Assembly: GCA_019454145.1 (NCBI GenBank) | Contig: CP075366.1 | Span: 413,564 to 477,563 of the forward strand | Source: Fimbriimonadaceae bacterium | Lineage (GTDB): Bacteria > Armatimonadota > Fimbriimonadia > Fimbriimonadales > Fimbriimonadaceae | Reading direction: 5' to 3' | DNA length: 64,000 nucleotides | In this document: in pieces, positions 1-7,657 of the stretch | How positions within the stretch are numbered: position 1 is the stretch's first letter | Layout of the letters: every line of letters starts with the position of its first letter | Made by a program: the position numbers and the translations under genes | The notes under the pieces: generated by a model | Told to the model about the DNA's origin: nothing | The model's input: the letters and a program-made list of their open reading frames with translations, nothing else | Database searches by the model: none

Positions 1-2
1 GC

Positions 3-497
3 AAAAAGCACAACTGGATGAGCAAGATTCCGATTGGAATCATCCTTGGTTTGTGGTCGGGTCAGCAAGTTCAAATTTGGTGGCAAACGTGGGGTCCGCA
101 GGTGTATAGCTCCATGCAGCCCATCATTCCGACGACATTCTCACCGATGGCGCGACCATCAACTCTTGAGGTTGCAAATGGCCAGGTGCAAACAATCGCG
201 GATTCGGCTCAACTTGCTAACGTTCAGCAACAGTTGGCAAACAATCTCTATCCAACTCAAGCGTTGACCAACTTGATTTTTGTGGTCACGTTCATATCCG
301 CGTTTAGTTACTTCATCTTCAGCTTTGAGCTTAAGAACAAGCTGATGCTCGGCGTGAACAAACTTGGTCGCTGGATGTTGATGGTTGGTTTCGGAGCAAT
401 CTTCGGAAGCACGGTTATGGCTCGGTTTGCGTTGGTTATTGACCGTATGAGCTTTATAGTCAACGAGTGGGTACAAACTCTAACTCAGAGGGTGTAA
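3..497 (+). CDS. C-terminal part of an integral membrane protein, partial at the window edge
   Basis: The frame is open to the first bases of the window. The first ATG, at 18, has no convincing Shine-Dalgarno sequence, so the gene probably begins outside. Numbered from that ATG, the visible protein has a hydrophobic N-terminal stretch (about residues 4-15), a polar linker, and two strong membrane segments near residues 82-103 and 117-142, followed by a short tail. This resembles the last helices of a larger polytopic protein. I do not recognise a family. It ends 35 nt before recO on the same strand, so the two may be co-transcribed. It could still be a complete 159-residue protein starting at 18. 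Confidence 0.6.
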   Translation, partial: KKHNWMSKIPIGIILGLWSGQQVQIWWQTWGPQVYSSMQPIIPTTFSPMARPSTLEVANGQVQTIADSAQLANVQQQLANNLYPTQALTNLIFVVTFISAFSYFIFSFELKNKLMLGVNKLGRWMLMVGFGAIFGSTVMARFALVIDRMSFIVNEWVQTLTQRV

Positions 498-531
498 AGC
501 CACGGCAGAGATAACTGCTCCCGCACTTGTA

Positions 532-1263
532 GTGCATCGCTCAGACGCCGGTGAAAATGATCGGCGTCTGATTCTTTTAAGCGACACCCTTGGATTGGTC
601 GATATCGTCGCAAAAGGTGCCCGAAAAGGGGGAAGCCGCCTCGCCGGGGCAAGCGAACTAATGGTCTATGCGAAGTTCACTTGGGAAGCGGGTCGGCATC
701 GTAGTTTTTTGAAGCACTGCGCCCCCATCACCAGTTTTCCGGGCCTTCGCACGAATTACGAAAGCATGATGGCGGGAATAGCGTGGTGCGATATGATTCG
801 TAGCTTTGTACCCTTTGGGGCACCTGCCCCAGAAATTTTTGAACTCTCGGTTCAAGTAATGCGAGGATTAGAGGCAACCGAAGATGTTTGGCCCGTATTG
901 GTTTGGGGACTGAGCAAGCTCCTGCAAGAAGAAGGTCTTGCCCCAGAATGGCTGATGTGCATGACCACGGGTGAAAAACTTTCTAAAACACCGGTTCCAT
1001 TTGATCTTTCCGTTGGAGGCCCAGTAGACGATGCCGACACGATTGGGGGCCAAGTGATCTGGGTGGATATTGAGGTCTTGGTGGGATTAACAAAGCTAAG
1101 TGAGATAGAAGAACCTCCGCATAAATTTAAGCGCAGTATTGAAACCGCTTATTTGCTCAAGGAAATCATGGAATACCATGCGGATAAGCGGATGGTGGCC
1201 CTTGGACGATTGATTCAAGAGGCTCGAAATGATGGCGCGGCTACTACTTCACTCTCACCCTGA
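532..1263 (+). CDS. recO: DNA repair protein RecO
   Basis: RecO works in the RecFOR pathway: it binds single-stranded DNA and helps load RecA at gaps. The N-terminus carries the OB-fold signature (AGENDRRLILLSDTLGLVDI, then AKGARKGGSRLAG), followed by an alpha-helical body with the usual 240-residue length. I see no zinc-finger cysteine cluster in the C-terminal half, which is common outside proteobacteria and firmicutes. The only standard start codon is GTG at 532. However, the frame upstream still reads like RecO (TAPALVV precedes HRSDAGEND) as far as about 511, with no ATG, GTG or TTG. Either the first beta strand is lost or a rare start codon is used. It lies between a membrane protein and a peptide-binding lipoprotein on the same strand. 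Confidence 0.85.
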   Translation: MHRSDAGENDRRLILLSDTLGLVDIVAKGARKGGSRLAGASELMVYAKFTWEAGRHRSFLKHCAPITSFPGLRTNYESMMAGIAWCDMIRSFVPFGAPAPEIFELSVQVMRGLEATEDVWPVLVWGLSKLLQEEGLAPEWLMCMTTGEKLSKTPVPFDLSVGGPVDDADTIGGQVIWVDIEVLVGLTKLSEIEEPPHKFKRSIETAYLLKEIMEYHADKRMVALGRLIQEARNDGAATTSLSP

Positions 1264-1277
1264 GTAAAATAGTTAAT

Positions 1278-2897
1278 ATGCGGGTGAGCTTTCTCTCGAC
1301 GGCAGCAATTGCCATAGCATTTTCGGCGTTAGCAGTTCTCAACGGCTGTAGCCCCGGCAACTTCAGCGAACGAGGCGGCAAGGCAGAAGAAAATGTTTTG
1401 CGGTACGCGATTCCTAACAATCCAACAAGCCTTGATTCGGCGGTTGTCCAAGACGGCGACACGCTAGACATGCTCCAACAGGTTTACGAAGGTTTAGTTG
1501 GCTGGGATGAAAACAACAACGTTGTCGGTCTAGTTGCTGAAAGCTGGGAATTCTCAGACGATGCGACCGAAGTAACGTTCAAAATCCGCCCAGGTGTGAA
1601 GTTCCACAACGGTCGCGAAGTCAAAGCCGAAGACGTGAAGTGGAGTATCGAACGTGCTTGCAACGCCGGTTTGAAATCCCAAACCGTTGATGCTTATCTC
1701 AGCGACGTGGTTGGACTGAGCGAAATGCGAGCTGGCACAACTGATTCTGTTCCAGGAATCGAAGTCATTGACGACATGACTGTCAAATTCAAGCTCAAAC
1801 AGCCGACTCCTTACTTCCTTGGGAAGCTCACTTATCTCGTTTCCGCGATTCTGCCAAAGGAATCGGTTCCTTCTGATCGCGAAATCAACAAAGCCGAGGA
1901 GATGGTCGGAACCGGCCCTTACAAAATGGCTCGCTTCGACGACAAGCAGCTTGCTATCTTGGAAGCGAACCCAGATTACTGGGGTGGAAAACCAAAACTC
2001 ACACGAATTGAACGTCCTGTTATTCTTAACGCTGATACTCGATTGACAAAGTTCAAAAACGGCGAATTGGACGTGATCCAACTTCAACGCCAAGATTTGA
2101 AAGGCGTACTTGAAGATCCTGCTTTGAAGGACTTAGTGAAGTACTTCCAACGACCATCCATTTGGTACGTTGGGATGAACCAAAAGCTTTACAAACCATT
2201 TGGTGATAAACGGGTTCGGCAGGCATTTGCGATGGCGATTGATCGAGATTCTATCGTCAACGACTTGCTGGGCGGCGTTAATACTCCTGCTTATACAATT
2301 GTTCCTCCAGGCGTGCCAGGGCATCGCGAAAAGGGCAAGGGTTACGATTACAACCCAGAAGAGGCTCGTAAGCTACTCGCTGAAGCTGGTTATCCAGGTG
2401 GAAAGGGTATGCCTGCTCTTGAGCTCACCCACCGCGAAGGTTATCCAGACATCAAAACGGTTGCTGAAGCTGTAGCTGGTCAAATCAAAAAGAACCTCGG
2501 CGTTGAAGTCCGAGTTCTTCCGATGGAGTGGCAAAAGTATCTTGAGGTTTACAACAATAAGGAGCAGGTGTTCTATCACATGCGATGGGCGGCCGACTAC
2601 CTCGACCCTCAAAACTTCCTGAGCCACATGCTCGCAACCAACGGGCCGGAAAACAAGTTCTATTACTCCAGTCCAGAATTTGATGCTTTGACAAGCAAAG
2701 CAGACAAATTGGTGAACATGGATGAGCGAATTCCGCTTTACCAAGAAGCAGAAGATGTGGCTCTCCAAGATGTCGCGTGGATTCCTCTCTATTTCCAAAA
2801 AGATATTGAGCTACATCGCAAAGGTGTTACCGGAATGCGAGAATCGCTGTTTGGTCACCTGCCGCACACAACAACTTCGGTTAGTCGCGAAAAGTAA
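1278..2897 (+). CDS. ABC transporter substrate-binding lipoprotein, oligopeptide/dipeptide family (SBP_bac_5)
   Basis: This is the extracytoplasmic receptor of a peptide- or nickel-type ABC importer. A hydrophobic signal peptide ends in a lipobox, Leu-Asn-Gly-Cys at residues 21-24, so the mature protein is probably lipid-anchored at Cys24. Family landmarks follow: LRYAIPNNPTSLDSAVV, the VYEGLVGWDE block, LAESWEFSDDATEVTFKIRP and FHNGREVKAEDVKWSIERA. The length of 539 residues is normal for DppA/OppA proteins. No permease genes are adjacent. A matching OppF-like ATPase sits 7.6 kb downstream at 10524, so the system is scattered. The ligand cannot be read from sequence. An AraC-type regulator starts 5 nt after the stop and may belong to the same transcript. 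Confidence 0.92.
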   Translation: MRVSFLSTAAIAIAFSALAVLNGCSPGNFSERGGKAEENVLRYAIPNNPTSLDSAVVQDGDTLDMLQQVYEGLVGWDENNNVVGLVAESWEFSDDATEVTFKIRPGVKFHNGREVKAEDVKWSIERACNAGLKSQTVDAYLSDVVGLSEMRAGTTDSVPGIEVIDDMTVKFKLKQPTPYFLGKLTYLVSAILPKESVPSDREINKAEEMVGTGPYKMARFDDKQLAILEANPDYWGGKPKLTRIERPVILNADTRLTKFKNGELDVIQLQRQDLKGVLEDPALKDLVKYFQRPSIWYVGMNQKLYKPFGDKRVRQAFAMAIDRDSIVNDLLGGVNTPAYTIVPPGVPGHREKGKGYDYNPEEARKLLAEAGYPGGKGMPALELTHREGYPDIKTVAEAVAGQIKKNLGVEVRVLPMEWQKYLEVYNNKEQVFYHMRWAADYLDPQNFLSHMLATNGPENKFYYSSPEFDALTSKADKLVNMDERIPLYQEAEDVALQDVAWIPLYFQKDIELHRKGVTGMRESLFGHLPHTTTSVSREK

Positions 2898-2902
2898 AGC
2901 AA

Positions 2903-4117
2903 GTGTCCGTTCTCCTGCCTGGCAAAATAAATTCTTCACCCGTTTCCTTGCGATGGGTGAGGAATGGTGCCTCTATTTCTGGCTGGCAAAGTCATGGCGG
3001 TGGTGCTCGATTACACCCTGCGCGGGCATTTCCCCAGAGATTAGTGATTCAAGTGCCAGAAGGCGCACAAAGGGTCTCTAAAGTCGTTTTGCGGGGCATT
3101 TTTGCTCTATACGCTCAACTCAGCCATGAGCCAGTGGGGGCGATTGGGGCCTCGCTTAATTTTCTCGGCAGTGATGGCTCATTGCTCGCTAATTTCACTC
3201 TGATCAACGGTCGCCATTACGGTGACGCAACCGACGGCGTTAGTCTCGACCGAATGAATGGCGACGGTTCACGTTTGCTTTCGGTCGGCACAGTTGAAGT
3301 CGAAGGCACACCTTGCCGGGTTGATGAACTGACTATTGATCTCGGTCACCAGTTGCCGATTGCTTCTATTGAATTCCGTGACCTTGGAACTCCCGCAAGC
3401 TTTGTAATCTTTGAAGCAGACTTTGAAACAGAAAGCAAAGCTGTTTGCCCGTTCCGGGGTTATGGCGATAAGATTTCTTTGGGTGAAATCGGTTCTTTGG
3501 TTCGATTGCGCGATTGGCCAAAGCTCGAACAGGCATTAGCTCAGCTCAAAGAAGGCATCCTGATTAGTAAGGAACTGGACGAGGCAAAAGGCTCCGTGCT
3601 CACTTTTCTCGCAGTTCTGAGCGCGGCTCTGCTCGATTTTGGAGTGGAACGCAAACTCCATAGATTCCAACTGGACGCCGCGCGAAAGCTTGATCAAATC
3701 TCGACCAGGGAAGAAATCTGCGAAGTTGCGACCAGCCTGTTTGAATTCCTCACGATGGATGTGATGAGTTCCGACCGTTCTCCAAGCCAAGCGGCAATCG
3801 AAAAAGCTCTGCGGATGATTGAATCTAATTTTGCGAAATCAGTCCGCGATGATGATATCGCTGGGCGGGTGGGGATGAGCACCAGTCATTTCCGGCATTT
3901 GTTCCGCGAGCGTACTGGCGAGCCTTTCCATAAGTACGTTCTGCATCTGCGGTTAGAAAAAGCTCGTCAGCAGATCATTGCCAGCGATTTGCCGATTCAA
4001 GAAATTTCGTCCGGTATGGGGTTCGTAAGTTCTGCTCACTTTAGTCGAGCATTTTTGCAACGGTTCGGAATATCGCCGAGCACCTTGCGTCAAGGCGCAG
4101 AAAAAGCAAGAATCTAG
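2903..4117 (+). CDS. AraC/XylS-type transcriptional regulator with an N-terminal beta-rich domain
   Basis: The C-terminal 100 residues (about 300-398) form a typical AraC double helix-turn-helix: helices in IAGRVGMSTSHFRHLFRERT, then the second HTH IQEISSGMGFVSSAHFSRAF and the conserved FGISPSTLRQ. The first 185 residues are not a cupin. They look like a beta-sandwich, with a segment (FTLINGRHYGDATDGVSLD) reminiscent of carbohydrate-binding or galactose-binding-like folds. A helical linker follows at about 190-290. The start is GTG at 2903, five nt behind the substrate-binding lipoprotein stop, so an alternative is a later start, but the N-terminal domain reads continuously. By position it may regulate the preceding lipoprotein gene. 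The effector is unknown. Confidence 0.85.
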   Translation: MSVLLPGKINSSPVSLRWVRNGASISGWQSHGGGARLHPARAFPQRLVIQVPEGAQRVSKVVLRGIFALYAQLSHEPVGAIGASLNFLGSDGSLLANFTLINGRHYGDATDGVSLDRMNGDGSRLLSVGTVEVEGTPCRVDELTIDLGHQLPIASIEFRDLGTPASFVIFEADFETESKAVCPFRGYGDKISLGEIGSLVRLRDWPKLEQALAQLKEGILISKELDEAKGSVLTFLAVLSAALLDFGVERKLHRFQLDAARKLDQISTREEICEVATSLFEFLTMDVMSSDRSPSQAAIEKALRMIESNFAKSVRDDDIAGRVGMSTSHFRHLFRERTGEPFHKYVLHLRLEKARQQIIASDLPIQEISSGMGFVSSAHFSRAFLQRFGISPSTLRQGAEKARI

Positions 4118-4172
4118 TTCTCGCACACTTGCGGGGTAATTAGATTTCAAAAGCAGCCGAACATCTTCAGTA

Positions 4173-4316
4173 ATGATCTGGTTTGCAATTGGCGCACTCT
4201 ACATTATCAGCGCAGCCGCTTTCTATACAGTGGCCGCGAAAACTGCAAAGCCTCAGTTTGAACTAACACTCTTGGAATCAGGAGTAGATTCAGACGAAAT
4301 GCGGCGCGCGGCTTAA
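4173..4316 (+). CDS. Small single-pass membrane protein (47 aa)
   Basis: An ATG at 4173 opens a 47-residue frame beginning MIWFAIGALYIISAAAFYTV and ending with a charged tail (SDEMRRAA). One membrane helix is predicted by eye at residues 2-21. No strong ribosome binding site is visible, so translation is unproven. It fills the gap between the AraC-type regulator and lemA, and its stop codon overlaps the lemA stop by four nt (TTAA at 4313-4316). This is the same junction style as several undisputed convergent pairs in this window, which favours a real gene. No family recognised. Confidence 0.5.
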   Translation: MIWFAIGALYIISAAAFYTVAAKTAKPQFELTLLESGVDSDEMRRAA

Positions 4317-4867
4317 AACTGAACCTTAACAGCTTCTCGTTCGGCTGGATTTTCGATTTCAAAAAGCTCTCGAGATTTGAACGAGCCGATCCCAGCGATT
4401 AAGCTACTTGGAAACGTTTCGAGCATCGTGTTGTAGCTCGTTACCACGTCGTTGTAATACTGGCGGGCGAACGTGATTTTCGACTCCGTTTCTCGGAGTT
4501 CTTCCTGTAATTCCAACATATTTGTATTGGCTTTTAGGTCAGGATAGTTTTCAACTAGCCCAAAGAATCCGCCAAGTGCAGCCGTAAGTGCGCCTTCTGC
4601 GCGACCTTTTTCGGTAACTCCATGCGCACCGACCGCTTGGTTTCTGGCCGCGATCACCCGCTCAAGAGTGTCCTTTTCATGGGCCATCATTCCCTTAACG
4701 GTTTCAACCAGGTTAGGAATCAAGTCGTAGCGGCGTTTGGTTTGAACGTCAATCTGCGACCAAGCATTCATGGTGAGTTGACGCGAAGCAACGAGGCGGT
4801 TATACATGGCGATGAACCAAATCACGCCGATGACCAAAATGACGAATGCGCCGACTAAGTATCCCAT
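4313..4867 (-). CDS. LemA family protein
   Basis: LemA proteins are membrane-anchored helical proteins of uncertain molecular role, usually with an N-terminal transmembrane segment facing a long coiled helical domain. Here the membrane helix is at residues 2-22 (YLVGAFVILVIGVIWFIAMY), followed by the family hallmark NRLVASRQLTMNAWSQIDVQ, then RRYDLIPNLVETVKGMMAHE and the later block FARQYYNDVVTSYNTMLETF. Length is typical (184 aa). I chose ATG at 4867 instead of an in-frame TTG nine nt upstream. A small lipoprotein gene ends 32 nt upstream on the same strand and is probably co-transcribed. Confidence 0.93.
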   Translation of the reverse strand: MGYLVGAFVILVIGVIWFIAMYNRLVASRQLTMNAWSQIDVQTKRRYDLIPNLVETVKGMMAHEKDTLERVIAARNQAVGAHGVTEKGRAEGALTAALGGFFGLVENYPDLKANTNMLELQEELRETESKITFARQYYNDVVTSYNTMLETFPSSLIAGIGSFKSRELFEIENPAEREAVKVQF

Positions 4868-4899
4868 GCCGTTCAACCACTAAAGACGAGATGAATGGT

Positions 4900-5331
4900 T
4901 TAAGGGTTGCGCTCTTTCTTCAAGATAACGGGTGGTCTTCCGAAGTCTTCCGGATCAACTAAACGGATCGTGTCTTTGTTCACCCATTCAACGGTGATAT
5001 TAGGGTTCTGATTCTTGGTGCTTTGGTTAGCTCTTTCAATCGGCTGATCGAGGATTTTCTCAATTTTCAGCGTGGATTTTTGTGAACCGAAAAGAAAGGT
5101 TCCGGTCGTGGGGAATCCAGCGCGGGAGAGCATAAATGTAGAATCAGGATTAATTTTAAGGATAACCAACCGCAAACTTTCGGCTGTGATTGGGTCGAGT
5201 TTGGCAACTTCCTCGTTCACAAGGTCGGTGTTGCTGCCTTTCCAGGTTCCGACCCATTTATGATTGTCGTTTGAGCAGCCGACCGACCCGAGAATGAGGA
5301 GGGTCAACGGTAAGATTCGGAGTATGGTCAC
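4900..5331 (-). CDS. Small lipoprotein of unknown function
   Basis: The protein has a short signal peptide with a lipobox ending at Cys19 (ILGSVGC), so it is a probable lipoprotein of about 125 mature residues. The mature part includes a lipocalin-like opening, KWVGTWKGSNTD, followed by alternating hydrophobic strands (LVILKINPDSTFMLS; TTGTFLFG), consistent with a small beta-barrel that senses or binds something. The function is unknown. The start is GTG at 5331, supported by an AGGAG ribosome binding site six nt upstream. That site lies inside the 5' end of purL on the other strand, because the two genes start back to back with only one base between them. Confidence 0.75.
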   Translation of the reverse strand: MTILRILPLTLLILGSVGCSNDNHKWVGTWKGSNTDLVNEEVAKLDPITAESLRLVILKINPDSTFMLSRAGFPTTGTFLFGSQKSTLKIEKILDQPIERANQSTKNQNPNITVEWVNKDTIRLVDPEDFGRPPVILKKERNP

Positions 5332-5332
5332 G

Positions 5333-7582
5333 ATGGCTCCTGAAGTATATCGCTCAATGGGATTGCGAGATTCCGAATTCGAGCAAATCGTTCAACTAAT
5401 AGGACGTGAACCGAGCCTGACCGAAGTCGGAATGTTTGCCGTGATGTGGAGCGAACACTGCGGTTATAAATACTCCCGTCCGATCCTGAATTACTTCAAG
5501 CAATACAAAGAAGCCATCGAGGGCGAAGGTTTAGAAAACGCAGGCATCGTTGATATCGGCGATGGTTTAGGCGTGGCGATGAAAGTAGAAAGCCACAACC
5601 ATCCGAGCGCAGTTGAACCGTATCAGGGAGCCGCGACTGGAGTTGGTGGGATTATCCGCGATATTTTCACGATGGGCGCACGCCCAATCGCATCTTTGAA
5701 CTCTTTACGGTTTGGCCCCATCCGAGATGGCGAAGCAAGAGATGAAATCGTGCGTCGCAATCGGTTTCTAGTTGATGGGGTTGTCCGTGGCATTGGCGGA
5801 TACGGCAACTGCGTAGGTGTACCCACAGTAGCAGGGGAAGTGAGTTTCCACCCGAGATTCAGTGGTCGGCCTTTGGTAAACGCCATGTGCGTTGGAATCC
5901 TTGATGTCAACAAAGTAGCCACGGCGGGGGCAGGTGGAGTTGGGAATCCAGTCATTTATTTAGGTTCTGCAACTGGGAAGGATGGAATCCATGGCGCAAC
6001 ATTCGCAAGTGAAGAACTAGAAGACGAGAACGATTCCAAACGCCCGAACGTGCAGATTGGCGACCCATTCGCTGAAAAGCAACTCATCGAAGCAACGCTA
6101 GAAGCATTAGAAACCGGGGCGGTTCACTCGATTCAAGATATGGGCGCGGCGGGACTAACCTGCTCAACAATCGAAATGAGCGCAAAAGGCAATGTCGGGA
6201 TGGAGATTGACCTCGACAAGGTGCCGATGCGCGAAAGCGACATGACGGGCTACGAACTCATGTTGAGCGAGAGCCAGGAACGAATGTTAGCAGTGGCCCA
6301 CAAAGGCCGCGAGCAGGAAGTCATTGATGTGTTCCACAAATGGGGCGTCCACGCGGAAATCATTGGTCATGTTAACGATACTGGCGTCGTACGAGTTACT
6401 CGTCACGGGGAAGTCGTAGCGGAAGTCAAGGCAAAACATCTCGCCGACACTTGCCCAACTTATCGCACGGAAGGTGTCGAGCCAGAACACTGCATCCGAG
6501 CCAAGAAGTTTGATATCAATTCAGTTCCAGAGCCATCTGATATAAGCCAAACAATTCTTAAATTGGCAGGTTCTCCGAATCTGGCCAGCAAAGCGTGGGT
6601 TTACGGGCAATACGATCAGCAAGTCCAGACCCAAACCTGTTTGCTCCCTGGTCAGGGTGATGCGGCGGTTCTCGCTCCCCGAGGAACTAAGAAGGGATTA
6701 GCGGTCAAGATTGATGGAAACGGATTATGGGTTCGGCAAAGCCCATACGTGGGCGGACAACTTGCCGTAGCGGAAGCCGCTAGAAACGTAGCCTGCACCG
6801 GCGGACTTCCAGTAGCGGCAACTGACGGTCTGAACTACGGTAGCCCGGAAGACCCTGGCATTTATTGGACATTCGACGAGAGCGTTCGCGGAATCGCTGA
6901 CGCTTGTGAAGCGATGGCAACACCAGTCATCAGTGGAAACGTGAGTTTTTACAACCACGGAGATTTGGGCGAGGTGTTGCCGACCCCAATGATCGGAATG
7001 CTTGGGATACTGGAATCCGCCGAAAAGTACATCGGGTTCGTGATTCCTCAAGAAGCCGAGGATCTATGGCTATTGAATTATGACCACGCAGAAGTTCCGC
7101 AGCAAGGATTAGGCGCGAGTGCTTACTTAACCGAGATTCATGGGATAGAAGATGGAATCCCGGTTCCGCCCAATATGGCTAACGAAAAACTACTTTGCTC
7201 AACTCTTGCCAAGCTAGTTGATCACTGCGCGATCAGTGCCGCTCACGATGTAAGCGAAGGCGGGTTGGCTCACTGTGTACTAGAAATGCTTGCCTCAAGC
7301 AATAAGGGATCAGAGATCGATCTCCCTGAGATACCTAATGTCACCAGAAACGACGCAAGGCTATTCGGTGAATTTGCCGGATTTGTAGTTGTCGCAACAA
7401 CCAAGGAACAGTCGAATCAGATTCAAAGTCACATTCCCAGTGGCTTGAACCTACGCAAGCTAGGCTCACTCGGGTTAGGGGATCAGGTCAATTTCCGCTA
7501 CAATGGAGAAGCTGTCGCGGTTGTCTCGGCAACTGAATGGCGGCACTGGCACACTTCTTGCTTGGAGAAGGTTCTAGATTAG
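5333..7582 (+). CDS. purL: Phosphoribosylformylglycinamidine synthase subunit PurL
   Basis: PurL is the ATP-dependent synthetase half of FGAM synthase, step four of purine synthesis. It works with the PurQ glutaminase and PurS, neither of which is in this window. Motifs include WSEHCGYKYSR near residue 40, VESHNHPSAVEPYQGAATGV, DMGAAGLTCSTIEMS and DVSEGGLAHC. The length is 749 residues, matching the small PurL type, not the long fused enzyme. ATG at 5333 aligns with the family N-terminus. An in-frame TTG at 5264 and an ATG at 5324 exist, but the extra residues look non-homologous and would run antisense through the lipoprotein signal sequence. A weak GGAG lies about ten nt before 5333. Confidence 0.95.
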   Translation: MAPEVYRSMGLRDSEFEQIVQLIGREPSLTEVGMFAVMWSEHCGYKYSRPILNYFKQYKEAIEGEGLENAGIVDIGDGLGVAMKVESHNHPSAVEPYQGAATGVGGIIRDIFTMGARPIASLNSLRFGPIRDGEARDEIVRRNRFLVDGVVRGIGGYGNCVGVPTVAGEVSFHPRFSGRPLVNAMCVGILDVNKVATAGAGGVGNPVIYLGSATGKDGIHGATFASEELEDENDSKRPNVQIGDPFAEKQLIEATLEALETGAVHSIQDMGAAGLTCSTIEMSAKGNVGMEIDLDKVPMRESDMTGYELMLSESQERMLAVAHKGREQEVIDVFHKWGVHAEIIGHVNDTGVVRVTRHGEVVAEVKAKHLADTCPTYRTEGVEPEHCIRAKKFDINSVPEPSDISQTILKLAGSPNLASKAWVYGQYDQQVQTQTCLLPGQGDAAVLAPRGTKKGLAVKIDGNGLWVRQSPYVGGQLAVAEAARNVACTGGLPVAATDGLNYGSPEDPGIYWTFDESVRGIADACEAMATPVISGNVSFYNHGDLGEVLPTPMIGMLGILESAEKYIGFVIPQEAEDLWLLNYDHAEVPQQGLGASAYLTEIHGIEDGIPVPPNMANEKLLCSTLAKLVDHCAISAAHDVSEGGLAHCVLEMLASSNKGSEIDLPEIPNVTRNDARLFGEFAGFVVVATTKEQSNQIQSHIPSGLNLRKLGSLGLGDQVNFRYNGEAVAVVSATEWRHWHTSCLEKVLD

Positions 7583-7657
7583 CTGGAGGATGCTTATTGG
7601 GTTGGCAATTGAGTTTGCCGAAACCTCGCTCCTTCCAAGTAAAAGGGAAATTTCGGT

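Noticed and set aside
1554-2093. Antisense open frame of 179 codons inside the substrate-binding lipoprotein gene
   Set aside because: No motif; the sense frame carries uninterrupted SBP_bac_5 signatures.
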